A stretch of 64,000 nt of DNA from Comamonas sp. KCTC 72670 (GTDB taxonomy: Bacteria > Myxococcota > Myxococcia > Myxococcales > Myxococcaceae): NCBI GenBank assembly GCA_014656495.1, contig BNCN01000003.1, forward strand, positions 310,001-374,000, in the 5' to 3' direction. Below, in pieces: positions 1 to 7,726 of this stretch. The notes under the pieces were generated by a model that did not search any database, was not told the DNA's origin, and was given only the letters and a program-made list of their open reading frames with translations. A program made the position numbers and the translations under genes. Positions within the stretch are counted from its first letter, which is position 1, and each line of letters begins with the position of its first letter.

Positions 1-90
1 GATCTCGAGGTCTTCCTTGCGGCTGAGGACCGCGCGGAGGATGCAGCGGCCGATGCGGCCAAAGCCATTGATGGCAATCCGGGTAGCCAT
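1..90 (-). CDS. gap: glyceraldehyde-3-phosphate dehydrogenase, N-terminal fragment
   Basis: Only the first 30 codons lie in the window; the gene continues beyond base 1. The start ATG (complement of 88-90) opens with MATRIAINGFGRIGRCILRA, which carries the INGFGRIGR motif of the NAD-binding Rossmann fold in GAPDH. The enzyme oxidises glyceraldehyde 3-phosphate in cytosolic glycolysis. It lies 94 nt downstream of the amidase gene on the same strand, and a 19-bp palindrome (111-129) sits just upstream of its start. The family is certain from the motif; the catalytic Cys domain is not visible. Confidence 0.93.
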   Translation of the reverse strand, partial: MATRIAINGFGRIGRCILRAVLSRKEDLEI

Positions 91-110
91 GTTCGTCGTC
101 TCCTTGAGCT

Positions 111-129
111 GTGGGCGCCAGGCGCCCAC
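111..129. repeat. 19-bp perfect palindrome upstream of gap
   Basis: GTGGGCGCC, one central A, then GGCGCCCAC: arms of nine bases match exactly. It lies 21 nt before the gap start and 55 nt after the end of the amidase gene. It could act as a repressor operator for gap, or as the stem of a terminator for the amidase gene (a 7-bp stem with a 5-nt loop would form). No U-run follows it on the minus strand, so an operator is slightly favoured. Confidence 0.5.
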
Positions 130-184
130 GGGTCTTCACGTCAAAATCGAGGGCGGCCGACCGTAGGCATCGCGACCCGCCGAG

Positions 185-3052
185 TCAACGCCCGGCGACA
201 TCCCCGCGACGTCGCGCACGCCGAAGCTGAACAATCACCCCGAGCAACAGCCAGACGGCGGTGCCCGTTCCCCCACCCGCCCCGCAGCCACAGCCGGCAT
301 CACCCAGCGGATAGAACTGGGGCAGCACCCCCACCACGCGCGGCTCGGGCTCGGGTTCCGGCTCCGGTTCGGGCTCCGGCGGCGGGTGCGGATCCACGCC
401 CCGCGCCGCCACGCAGGCGGTGAGCAGGCCCGGCGCCGCGGATTCCTCGGCCGGCGCCGCGGGCGCCTGGGTGAGCAGGCCCGCCTGCACCAGGAACGAG
501 GACATGAGGCCGGCCCGCTGCGCGGAGCTGACGATGCCCTCGAAGGGCACCCCCAGGAGCAGCACCCGGCCATTGGGCGCGGAGGCCACCCCCGCCGCCC
601 AGTCCGTCCCCAGGTAGCGCAGGACGGGCGTCCCGCCCGACGCGGGCGTCAGCACATCCGAGGCGCCCACCGAATAGGCCCCGCGCGTGCCGTCATCCAG
701 CCCCACGCCGGTCAGCTGCGCCAGCCAGCCGTCCGGCACCCCTTCCACCGAGAACCCGGGCGTGCCACTGCCCGGCGAGGCCCGGAGGATGTCCGAGAGG
801 AACGTCTGGTCCTCCGCCGAGCCCACCGCGAGCGCGGACGCCACGTGACTGCCCGACAGCAGCAGGTGTCCACCCTGCGTCACGAAGCCGCTCAGCGCGT
901 CCTGCTCCTCCCGCGACGGCCGGGCGCCCGCCACGCCGCCCCGTCCGGTGAACCAGTCCACCAGCGGATACGGCGCGCCCACCGTCACCAGCCGCGCCGC
1001 CACCGCCGCGCGCGTCGCGCTGTCGAAGGCACGGCCCGCGTGCGCCAGCGCCGCGCCATGACGGCGTACGTAGGTGCCGTCGTTCATCGTCTCCACCAGC
1101 AAGCGCACCGGCGCCTCCAGGTCATAGGCGTCCAAGGGTTCGGCGCAGGCCTGGGATGCGTCGAGGCGCTCGAAGCCGTTGACGACCAGCACCGGCGCCT
1201 CCGCACCCGCCGGCGTGCGCACGCCCACCGTGGCGGAGGGGAAACCCTCGCCGCCCGCGTTGAGCGCGGCCACCCGGAAGTAGCGCACCGTGCCCGGAGG
1301 CAGCGTGGTGCTGAAGGCCGTGCCCACCGCGTCCGTGCCGTCGTCCCAGCCCAGGCCGTCCGCGCTCTGGTAGACGCGGTAGCCCGTGGGCGCGTCCCGG
1401 CCCTCCTCGTCCGGGTTCTCGGGAGGCACCGCCCAGCGCACCGCCACCGTACCGCCGGTGCCGTTGAGCGCGGCGATGGCGTCGGGCGCCTCGGGCGGCA
1501 GGACGACGGGCACGCCGTCCCGGGCGGCGTAGTACTTGATGAGGCCCTGGAGGATGGCGCGCGCGGCCACCCGGCGGAACGCGGGCTCCTTCAGCCGGTT
1601 CGAGTCGGTGACGTTGTCGTGGTAGGCGATCTCCAGCAGCACGGACGGCATCTCGTTGTTGTGCGCGGGGTTCACCTCGCCCAGGTTGGCCGAGCGCAGG
1701 TTGCGCGTCCGCCAGTTCGGGTCCACCTCGCGGCGCAGGTCCGTGCCCAGCTCGGCCAGCAGCGCCCGCGCCAGCACGTCGCTGCCCGGGTAGCCCGTGA
1801 AGTTGAGCGTGCCGTCCACCGGGTTGGGCCCGTACACGTAGGCCTCCGTCCCCGACACGTTGCCCGTGGTGGACGCGTTGGTGTGCCACGCCACGTACAC
1901 CGCGTCCTCGCCCTCCTCGTGCAGCCACGCGGCGAAGCGCGGGCGCGCGGTGACGTCCGCGTTGCGCTCGTTGGACAGCGCGTTGGCCCCCGTGGGCGCG
2001 TAGACGGTGGCCGGCGCGCCGCTGAACTGCACGTGGTAGCGCGCCGACTCCTCGTAGCGTGCCCGGGCCAGGGGCGCCATGGCGGCGTCGCCGATGACGC
2101 CGCTGCCCCCGCCGAAGCGCACCGCGTCCAGCGACAGCGTGCCGCCCTCCGCGGTGTCGTTCAGCGCCACCACCGCGCCGGAGGCCGGGTGCTGCCCCGC
2201 CTTGAAATAGAAGCGCCCCAGCAACACCCACGTCCCGCCGTGGCGGCGCTGGTTGACGCGGAAGTGGCTCTCACCGCCCGCGTGCCTCACCACGTAGTGC
2301 GCGTCCGGCGCGCGCCCCGGGTCGGACACATAGGCGACATAGACGTTGTAGCTGCCGTCCGCGGGCAGCTCCGGCGCCCAGGTCGCGCTCGCGGTGGCGG
2401 TGCGCGCGGAGGCCATCACCCGCGTCGTGCCCAGCGAGAAGGGCTCCACCGCGTTGCCCATGGGGAAGGCCGGCGTGGCCCATCCGGGCTGCGCGGACGC
2501 CTCGATGCCCTCGCCCTCCTCCGAGTAGCCCGGCTGCCCGTCATCGACGATGACCATGCGCGGGTTGAGGTCCGGCTCGCGCACCGGCACCACGGTGGCA
2601 CCCGCGCCCGTCAGCATGGGCAGCAGGTACTGGTTGAGCACCTCGGCGGAGATGAGGTCCTCCACCACGGCCCAGGTGTTCGGCCGCTGCGTGGCCCAGC
2701 GGTTCAGCGGCGCGCTGCGGGTGAAGCCGTGACCCGGGCTCAGGTACACCACCTTGCCGGACAGCGAGCCGGCGCGCTGGCGCGTCTGCGGGACGCCCGA
2801 CTTCGCCCCGGCGCGCGCTGGCAGCTCGCGACGGACGACGGCCGGCTCCTGGGCGGACAGCCGCCGCGACTCGTGGGGGCGCGGCCCGGGCATGGGCACG
2901 TACTCCACGCCGGGCGGCTCCAGGCCACACGCGCCCTCGTCCAGCGCGGGGTCGTGCGCGGCGGAGTCCGCGCGGGCCAGGGAGGAAGTCAACACCAGCG
3001 CGAGAACTGCGCCACCCAGACGGACTCGATGGAGGTAGGAAGGGGCATTCAC
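185..3052 (-). CDS. secreted N-acetylmuramoyl-L-alanine amidase with inserted golvesin-type domain, FnIII and MYXO-CTERM-like tail
   Basis: Predicted exported zinc amidase that would cleave the peptide from muramic acid in peptidoglycan. The GTG start is chosen because it is directly followed by a short basic stretch and a hydrophobic signal peptide; an in-frame ATG at 3088 would add 12 polar residues. Amidase_3-type residues are split: SPGHG and a following Glu lie near residues 105-140, while AWHTNAS and LLEIAYHD lie around residues 400-490. The roughly 150 residues between them resemble a golvesin/Xly carbohydrate-binding domain (DDGQPGYSEEG to LDAVRFGGG). A fibronectin type III domain follows, then a region of unknown function, an EP-repeat linker and a MYXO-CTERM-like end (GCGCGAGG, hydrophobic segment, RRARRR). 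Such tails are thought to be processed for surface anchoring in myxobacteria. Confidence 0.85.
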   Translation of the reverse strand: MNAPSYLHRVRLGGAVLALVLTSSLARADSAAHDPALDEGACGLEPPGVEYVPMPGPRPHESRRLSAQEPAVVRRELPARAGAKSGVPQTRQRAGSLSGKVVYLSPGHGFTRSAPLNRWATQRPNTWAVVEDLISAEVLNQYLLPMLTGAGATVVPVREPDLNPRMVIVDDGQPGYSEEGEGIEASAQPGWATPAFPMGNAVEPFSLGTTRVMASARTATASATWAPELPADGSYNVYVAYVSDPGRAPDAHYVVRHAGGESHFRVNQRRHGGTWVLLGRFYFKAGQHPASGAVVALNDTAEGGTLSLDAVRFGGGSGVIGDAAMAPLARARYEESARYHVQFSGAPATVYAPTGANALSNERNADVTARPRFAAWLHEEGEDAVYVAWHTNASTTGNVSGTEAYVYGPNPVDGTLNFTGYPGSDVLARALLAELGTDLRREVDPNWRTRNLRSANLGEVNPAHNNEMPSVLLEIAYHDNVTDSNRLKEPAFRRVAARAILQGLIKYYAARDGVPVVLPPEAPDAIAALNGTGGTVAVRWAVPPENPDEEGRDAPTGYRVYQSADGLGWDDGTDAVGTAFSTTLPPGTVRYFRVAALNAGGEGFPSATVGVRTPAGAEAPVLVVNGFERLDASQACAEPLDAYDLEAPVRLLVETMNDGTYVRRHGAALAHAGRAFDSATRAAVAARLVTVGAPYPLVDWFTGRGGVAGARPSREEQDALSGFVTQGGHLLLSGSHVASALAVGSAEDQTFLSDILRASPGSGTPGFSVEGVPDGWLAQLTGVGLDDGTRGAYSVGASDVLTPASGGTPVLRYLGTDWAAGVASAPNGRVLLLGVPFEGIVSSAQRAGLMSSFLVQAGLLTQAPAAPAEESAAPGLLTACVAARGVDPHPPPEPEPEPEPEPEPRVVGVLPQFYPLGDAGCGCGAGGGTGTAVWLLLGVIVQLRRARRRGDVAGR

Positions 3053-3101
3053 AGGGTCGGACCATACCCCTTCACACCGGCGGGGCAATCGCGCCCGCGG
3101 G

Positions 3102-3110
3102 TGCTAGCCT
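3102..3110 (+). promoter_or_regulatory. candidate extended -10 promoter of dgkA
   Basis: TGCTAGCCT fits the extended -10 pattern TGnTAnnnT. The predicted transcription start would be about 14 nt before the dgkA ATG at 3131, giving a very short leader. The same pattern recurs at 7707-7715. It lies between divergent genes, and its GCTAGC core is palindromic, so it might also serve the amidase gene. No clear -35 was identified. Confidence 0.4.
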
Positions 3111-3130
3111 GCTCCGCGCTTGCGCCATCG

Positions 3131-3790
3131 ATGAACGCACCTCCCCGGCCACCCGCCTCGTTCCCTCCCCGCAACGGCTCGGGGCTGCTCGCCTCCTTCG
3201 GTCACGCGTGGGCGGGGCTCATCCACACCGTCATCTACCAGCGCAACATGCGCGTGCACCTCATCGCCGCCGTGCTGGTGGGGCTGGTGGGTAGCGGCAT
3301 CGCGCTGGGGCTGGCGGAGAAGGTGACGCTCATCTTCTGCGTCCTGCTCATCTTCTTCGCCGAAATCCTCAACAGCGCGCTGGAGCACCTGGTGGACCTG
3401 GCCGTCCAGCAGTTCGACGAGAAGGCCCGGCTCGCCAAGGACGCGGCGGCCGCGGGCGTGCTGGTGCTCGCGCTGGGCACGGTGGTCATCTTCGCCGCCA
3501 TCCTGGTGCACAACTGGGACACGGTGCGCGAGAGCACCGACGCCATCGTCCGGCAGGTCGCGCTGGGCCTCCCGCTGACGGCCTGTGTCCTGGTGCTGGT
3601 GCTGCCACGGCCGCGCCCCGTCTGGGTGGACGTGGCCGCCTTCGCCGTGGGCAGCGGGCTGATGACGTTCCAGGCGCTGGAGACGGCCAGCAGCGTCTTC
3701 AGCGCCCTCACCGCGGGTCTGCTCTTTGTCGCCGGCGCGGCTGCGTACCAGCGGAGGCGGGAGCAATCCGCGCCCCGCCGGGCCGCCTGA
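3131..3790 (+). CDS. dgkA: diacylglycerol kinase (DgkA family) with C-terminal membrane extension
   Basis: Small integral inner-membrane kinase that phosphorylates diacylglycerol (or undecaprenol in some relatives) for lipid recycling. Residues 20-120 carry the family pattern: an N-terminal amphipathic part, then membrane helices with the signature EILNSALEHLVDLA, which contains the catalytic and metal-binding Glu residues. At 219 residues it is almost twice the usual length of about 120. The extra C-terminal 90 residues hold two or three further hydrophobic segments (LPLTACVLVLVL and FSALTAGLLFVAGA) of unknown role. The start ATG at 3131 follows a likely near-leaderless promoter at 3102. Confidence 0.87.
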   Translation: MNAPPRPPASFPPRNGSGLLASFGHAWAGLIHTVIYQRNMRVHLIAAVLVGLVGSGIALGLAEKVTLIFCVLLIFFAEILNSALEHLVDLAVQQFDEKARLAKDAAAAGVLVLALGTVVIFAAILVHNWDTVRESTDAIVRQVALGLPLTACVLVLVLPRPRPVWVDVAAFAVGSGLMTFQALETASSVFSALTAGLLFVAGAAAYQRRREQSAPRRAA

Positions 3791-3823
3791 TTCCTCAGTC
3801 AGCCGAAACGAAAAGACCGGCCA

Positions 3824-3843
3824 GCGCCGGTCTCGTGGAGCCG
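3824..3843 (-). terminator. rho-independent terminator of the 67-residue protein gene
   Basis: AGACCGGC, loop CAGC, GCCGGTCT forms an 8-bp perfect stem with a tetraloop. Read on the minus strand it is followed by TTTTCGTTT, a typical U-rich tail. It therefore terminates the minus-strand small gene (3926-4129). On the plus strand there is no U-run, so it would stop dgkA transcripts less well. Confidence 0.7.
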
Positions 3844-3925
3844 CCTGCTGCCTCCACACGCGGGGCGGGAGCCCCGGAAACCCGTCCGGAGTCCGCGCGC
3901 CCGCGCAGGAGAGCTCCAGAAGACG

Positions 3926-4129
3926 TCAGGCCTGGGGCCGGAGCTCCGGCGCCTGCTCCTGGGCGACCTGGACGGCCGCGGCCTTGTCACCTTCCTTGAG
4001 GTCCACGGTCACCAGCTCGAGCAGCTCGGTGGCGATGCCAATCACCTGGTGCGGGGTATAGCCGCTCGCGCGCAGCTGGTTGAAGAACGTGCGCGCCAGG
4101 ATCCGGGTGCCCTTTTGATCGGTGCTCAA
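3926..4129 (-). CDS. small conserved-looking cytosolic protein, 67 residues, function unknown
   Basis: I do not recognise a named family. The TTG start (complement of 4127-4129) is chosen because a strong GGAGG ribosome binding site (complement of 4138-4142) sits eight bases upstream. A longer reading to 4237 would add an arginine-rich stretch that looks non-coding. The protein starts STDQKGTRILARTFFNQL and contains a predicted helix pair around GYTPHQVIGIATELLELV, which suggests a compact helical protein. It has no signal peptide or membrane segment. It stands alone on the minus strand between dgkA and the FAD dehydrogenase and has its own terminator at 3824-3843. Confidence 0.65.
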   Translation of the reverse strand: MSTDQKGTRILARTFFNQLRASGYTPHQVIGIATELLELVTVDLKEGDKAAAVQVAQEQAPELRPQA

Positions 4130-4426
4130 GGTCGATGCCTCCAAAGCGGCCGGGAAGAAGCGGCGCCGCCTAATCACGCCACGGCGCTTCTTCAACCCCC
4201 GTGCCACGCGTTTCCTTCCAAACGGATTCCTCAACATTTCCCAAGGGTTGAAGTAGACCAGGGCCCCGAACGGCCCTGAAGGGCAGTGCGAACGCGGTTG
4301 CGCAGTCGTCGGCGGTACGGGGGATTGGCGCGGGGGGGTGCATCAGCGGGTTCGCACCCGGATTTCAAGGGCTTGCAATCTTTCAACGGGGCGGCGACAT
4401 ACGCGCCCCACCAGGAGCGGACGGCA
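4130..4426. other. divergent intergenic region with one hairpin
   Basis: About 300 bases between the minus-strand small gene and the plus-strand FAD dehydrogenase. It must hold both promoters. The only structure I see is an inverted repeat CAGGGCC, loop CCGAAC, GGCCCTG at 4259-4278, which could be a leader hairpin or binding site. An AGGAG ribosome binding site for the downstream gene is at 4413-4417. No coding potential is convincing here. Confidence 0.4.
4138..4142 (-). promoter_or_regulatory. ribosome binding site fixing a TTG start
   Basis: Complement reads GGAGG, eight bases before the TTG at 4129. It is the reason for choosing the 67-residue reading over the longer ATG-initiated reading. 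Confidence 0.6.
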
Positions 4427-6022
4427 ATGGCGTATCGGGTGAACAACATCGGGCTGTGGCTGGACGAGCCGGAGGAGCTGCTCGGTCAGCGGGCCGCGGA
4501 GAAGCTGGGCGTCACCCGCTCCGACCTCGCGTCCGTGCGCGTGGTGCGCTCCGTGCTGGACGCGCGGAAGAAGGGCAGCCCGCGCTACATCTACACGCTG
4601 GAGGTGGAGCTGGCGCGGGGCAAGCAGCCCGCGAAGCTGCCGCCGGACGTGGGCGAGACACAGCCCGCGCCAGAGCCCCTGCCGCAGGTGAAGGCGCCGG
4701 AGCAGTGGCCCATCATCGTGGGCACGGGCCCCGCGGGGCTCTTCGCGGCGCTGGGCCTGCTGGAGCGCGGGGTGCGCAGCATCCTGCTCGAGCGCGGCCG
4801 GGAGGTGGTGACGCGCCGCAAGGACGTGGCGAAGCTGATGCGCGACGGCACGCTGGACCCCGAAAGCAACATGAACTTCGGCGAGGGCGGCGCGGGCGCG
4901 TACACGGACGGCAAGCTGTCCACGCGCATCAACCACCCCATGGTGCGCAAGGTCATCGAGGCCTTCGCCCGCTACGGCGCGCCGGACCAGATCCTCATCG
5001 ACGGCAAGCCGCACATCGGCTCGGACCTGCTGCCGGGCGCGGTGGCCAAGCTGCGCGAGGAGCTCATCGCCGGCGGCTGCGAGGTCCACTTCAGCACGCG
5101 CGTGGACGACCTGCTCTACAAGGACGGCCGCGTCGCCGGCGTGAAGCTGTCCGACGGCCGCACGCTGGAGAGCGACCGCGTCATCCTGGCGCCCGGCAAC
5201 TCCGCGCGGGAGCTGTACGAGCGCTTCGCCGCCGACGGACAGGTGCTCGTGGAGGCCAAGCCCTTCGCCCTGGGCTTCCGCGCCGAGCACCCGCAGGCGC
5301 TCATCAACGGCATCCAGTACGGCAGCGCCGCCAAGAACCCGCGCCTGCCCCCGGCGGACTACAAGCTGGCGGAGAACCTGGAAGTGGATGGCGAGGTGCG
5401 GGGCGTCTACTCGTTCTGCATGTGCCCCGGCGGCATCGTGGTGCCCACGCCCACCCAGGACGGGCTCCAGTGCACCAACGGCATGAGCAACTCGCGCCGC
5501 AACGCGCGCTACGCCAACGCGGGCATCGTCGTGTCCGTGTCCGTGGCGGACTTCGAGCGCGAGGGCTTCCGCGGGCCGCTGGCGGGCCTGGAGTTCCAGC
5601 GCCACTGGGAAGGCAAGGCGTATGAGCTGGGCGGCGGGAAGTTCTACGCCCCGGCGCAGACCATTCCGGACTACCTGGCCGGGCGCGTGAAGAAGGACCC
5701 GGGCGGCACCAGCTACCGCCCCGGCCTGGCGCACACGGACCTCAACCGGCTCTTCCCGGAGCGGCTCACCGAGTCGCTGAAGCAGGCCCTGCGCACCTTC
5801 GAGCGGAAGATGCGCGGCTTCATCAGCGAGGAGGGCAAGCTCATCGGCATCGAGAGCCGCACCTCGTCGCCGGTCCGCATCACCCGCGGCGAGGACATGC
5901 AGTCGGTGTCGCTGAAGGGCCTCTACCCGGCGGGCGAGGGCTGCGGCTACGCGGGCGGCATCGTGTCCTCCGCCATTGATGGACTGCGCGTCGCTGAGCA
6001 GATTGCCACCGAACTGTCCTGA
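4427..6022 (+). CDS. uncharacterised FAD-dependent dehydrogenase (COG2509 type)
   Basis: Predicted cytosolic flavoprotein of 531 residues. A family-typical N-terminal domain (residues 1-95) precedes an FAD-binding Rossmann fold with IIVGTGPAGLFAALGLLERG at about residues 98-117. The conserved stretch GEGGAGAYTDGKLST follows near residue 155. The C-terminus has the flavin-contacting GLYPAGEGCGYAGG motif near residue 500. Such proteins are widespread and often named FAD-dependent dehydrogenase, but their substrate is unknown. The ATG at 4427 is supported by AGGAG at 4413-4417. It probably forms a transcription unit with the small membrane protein 22 nt downstream. Confidence 0.82.
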   Translation: MAYRVNNIGLWLDEPEELLGQRAAEKLGVTRSDLASVRVVRSVLDARKKGSPRYIYTLEVELARGKQPAKLPPDVGETQPAPEPLPQVKAPEQWPIIVGTGPAGLFAALGLLERGVRSILLERGREVVTRRKDVAKLMRDGTLDPESNMNFGEGGAGAYTDGKLSTRINHPMVRKVIEAFARYGAPDQILIDGKPHIGSDLLPGAVAKLREELIAGGCEVHFSTRVDDLLYKDGRVAGVKLSDGRTLESDRVILAPGNSARELYERFAADGQVLVEAKPFALGFRAEHPQALINGIQYGSAAKNPRLPPADYKLAENLEVDGEVRGVYSFCMCPGGIVVPTPTQDGLQCTNGMSNSRRNARYANAGIVVSVSVADFEREGFRGPLAGLEFQRHWEGKAYELGGGKFYAPAQTIPDYLAGRVKKDPGGTSYRPGLAHTDLNRLFPERLTESLKQALRTFERKMRGFISEEGKLIGIESRTSSPVRITRGEDMQSVSLKGLYPAGEGCGYAGGIVSSAIDGLRVAEQIATELS

Positions 6023-6044
6023 CGGACGGCCGGGAGGAGGGCTC

Positions 6045-6413
6045 ATGGGATACGTCGTGCGAACGCCGGAGGGCGAGCTGGTCTACCCCAGCCTGCTGGA
6101 TGTGGAGCGGGCCTACGTCCAGGGGCTGGTGGACCCGGATGACGAAATCCGGGAGGAGACGGCGACGACCTGGCGCAAGGCGGCGAGCCTCCCGGCCCTG
6201 GCGGCCGCGAAGCCCCCGCGCTCGGGGGTGATGCAGCGCGGGCAGATATTCAAGGTGGTGGCCGTGGTGCTGCTGAGTGTCGTGGCCCTGTCATTGGTGT
6301 TCCGCGACAACCTCCAGATGCGGGGCCTGGGCATCGTCCTGGCGCTGGCGGCCTGCAGCCTGCTCTTCCAGATCACCACCCAGGCCTTCAAGCGCGCGCC
6401 CACGGGCGGCTGA
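6045..6413 (+). CDS. small protein with two C-terminal membrane helices, function unknown
   Basis: A 122-residue protein with a strong GGGAGGAGG ribosome binding site ending at 6040, just before the ATG. The N-terminal 50 residues (GYVVRTPEGELVYPSL) look like a small soluble domain, resembling the GYF-2/DUF4339-like modules that often precede membrane helices. Two hydrophobic helices follow, around residues 70-87 (VVAVVLLSVVALSLVF) and 93-113. It is probably an inner-membrane protein with its soluble domain in the cytosol. Position suggests co-transcription with the FAD dehydrogenase. I can assign no function. Confidence 0.7.
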   Translation: MGYVVRTPEGELVYPSLLDVERAYVQGLVDPDDEIREETATTWRKAASLPALAAAKPPRSGVMQRGQIFKVVAVVLLSVVALSLVFRDNLQMRGLGIVLALAACSLLFQITTQAFKRAPTGG

Positions 6414-6541
6414 TTGCCCGCCTGCCCCTCGACGTGGCGCTCCAGGACGGGCGGCCATCCACGAGCGAGCGCCCCATGTTCTCCCCTGGCAGCACGCCGT
6501 GGGCGCCAGTGCCCCGGACCGCCGCGAGAGGAGCGACCACC

Positions 6542-7681
6542 GTGCTCAGCACCTACCTGTCCCGCGACGCCGCTCGCCGTTTGCGCCACGGCGCGCCGTG
6601 GCTTCGCCGGGAGGACATCGTCTCCATGGAGGGGACACCGCAGCCCGGAGAGCCCGTGCAGTTGCGCGACGAGGACGGCTCGGTGCTGGGCCTGGGTGAC
6701 GTGGACCTGGAGGCCTCGTACGCGGTGCGGCGGCTCGGCCAGCCGGACGAGGTGGTGGAGGGGCTGATTCCCCGCCACCTCCGCCACGCCTTCGAGCGCC
6801 GCGGGCGCCTGGTGGATGACCCCCGCTTCTGCCGGGTCGTCAACGACGACGGAGACGGCCTGCCCGGCCTCATCGTCGACCGCTACGACACCCACTTCGT
6901 GGTGCAGACGCTCACGCGCGCCATGGACGCGCGACAGGCGGAGCTGACCCGCGCGCTGACGGAGGTGGCGGGCGCGGGCTCGGTGCTGCTGCGCAACGAC
7001 ACCGCGCGGCGCAAGGCCCTGGGCCTGCCCACACAGCGGCCCCACGTCCTCTACGGCACCCCGCCCCGCTGGTGCCGGCTGCTGGAGCTGGGCGCGCGCT
7101 TCACCATCGACCTCACGTACGGCCAGGGCACCGGCTACGCGTATGACCAGCGCGAGGTGCGCCGCTTCGTGGCGCGCATGGCCCAGGGCTCGCGCGTGCT
7201 GGACGTGAGCTGCGGCGTGGGCGGGCTCTTCGTCCACGCGGGCCTCCACGGCGCCCGGCACATCCTCGCCTTCGACGCCAACGCGGACGCGGCGGACCTG
7301 GCCCGGGAGAACGCGGAGGCCAACGGCCTGCTGGGCCGGGTGACGGTGGAGACGGGCAAGCCGCTCCAGGTGCTGCGCGCCGTCCGGGACACCTTCGACC
7401 TGGTGCTCCTGGACACGCTCAGCGCGCAGACGGATGAGGAATTCGTGGAACTGCTGCGTCATGCCTTGCGCAGGACGCGCCACGGAGGCTGGCTGATGGT
7501 GACCGGGTACCATCCGCCCCTCCCCCTGGGCCGCTTCGACGACCTGGTGGCCACCGCCTGCGAGGGCGAGGCGCGCATCGCCACCCGGCTGGCCCGCCCC
7601 GGGCTGCCGCCGGACCATCCGACGCTGGCCGGGTCCCCGGGAGCCGAATACCTCGACGCGGTGGCGCTGGAAGTGAGTTGA
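6542..7681 (+). CDS. class I SAM-dependent rRNA methyltransferase, RlmI family, with PUA domain
   Basis: Predicted to methylate a cytosine of 23S rRNA, as RlmI does at m5C1962. The GTG at 6542 is favoured because AGAGGAG lies eight bases upstream and the protein then begins exactly with the PUA domain (STYLSRDAARRLRHGAPWL), as in RlmI. An earlier GTG at 6434 would add a non-conserved stretch. The central part contains GLPGLIVDRYD, a family hallmark, and the methyltransferase fold starts near residue 215 with VLDVSCGVGGLFVHA, the SAM-binding loop. VLLDTLSAQ follows where RlmI-type enzymes carry the substrate-binding DPP-like motif, so that motif is altered here. Length (379 residues) fits the family. 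Confidence 0.8.
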   Translation: MLSTYLSRDAARRLRHGAPWLRREDIVSMEGTPQPGEPVQLRDEDGSVLGLGDVDLEASYAVRRLGQPDEVVEGLIPRHLRHAFERRGRLVDDPRFCRVVNDDGDGLPGLIVDRYDTHFVVQTLTRAMDARQAELTRALTEVAGAGSVLLRNDTARRKALGLPTQRPHVLYGTPPRWCRLLELGARFTIDLTYGQGTGYAYDQREVRRFVARMAQGSRVLDVSCGVGGLFVHAGLHGARHILAFDANADAADLARENAEANGLLGRVTVETGKPLQVLRAVRDTFDLVLLDTLSAQTDEEFVELLRHALRRTRHGGWLMVTGYHPPLPLGRFDDLVATACEGEARIATRLARPGLPPDHPTLAGSPGAEYLDAVALEVS

Positions 7682-7706
7682 ACCGGCCCCCGCGCGCCTT
7701 CTGGGG

Positions 7707-7715
7707 TGCTAGTGT
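7707..7715 (+). promoter_or_regulatory. candidate extended -10 promoter giving a leaderless mRNA
   Basis: TGCTAGTGT fits TGnTAnnnT. Its end is only 11 bases from the ATG at 7727, so transcription would start within about five bases of the start codon and the mRNA would be leaderless or nearly so. No Shine-Dalgarno sequence is present before that ATG, which agrees with leaderless initiation. A matching motif precedes dgkA. Confidence 0.45.
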
Positions 7716-7726
7716 CCGCCGCCGCA

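Noticed and set aside
386-3130. Upstream extension of dgkA to an 1134-residue protein
   Set aside because: The added part is antisense to the amidase gene and Arg/His-rich; the ATG at 3131 gives a family-like protein.
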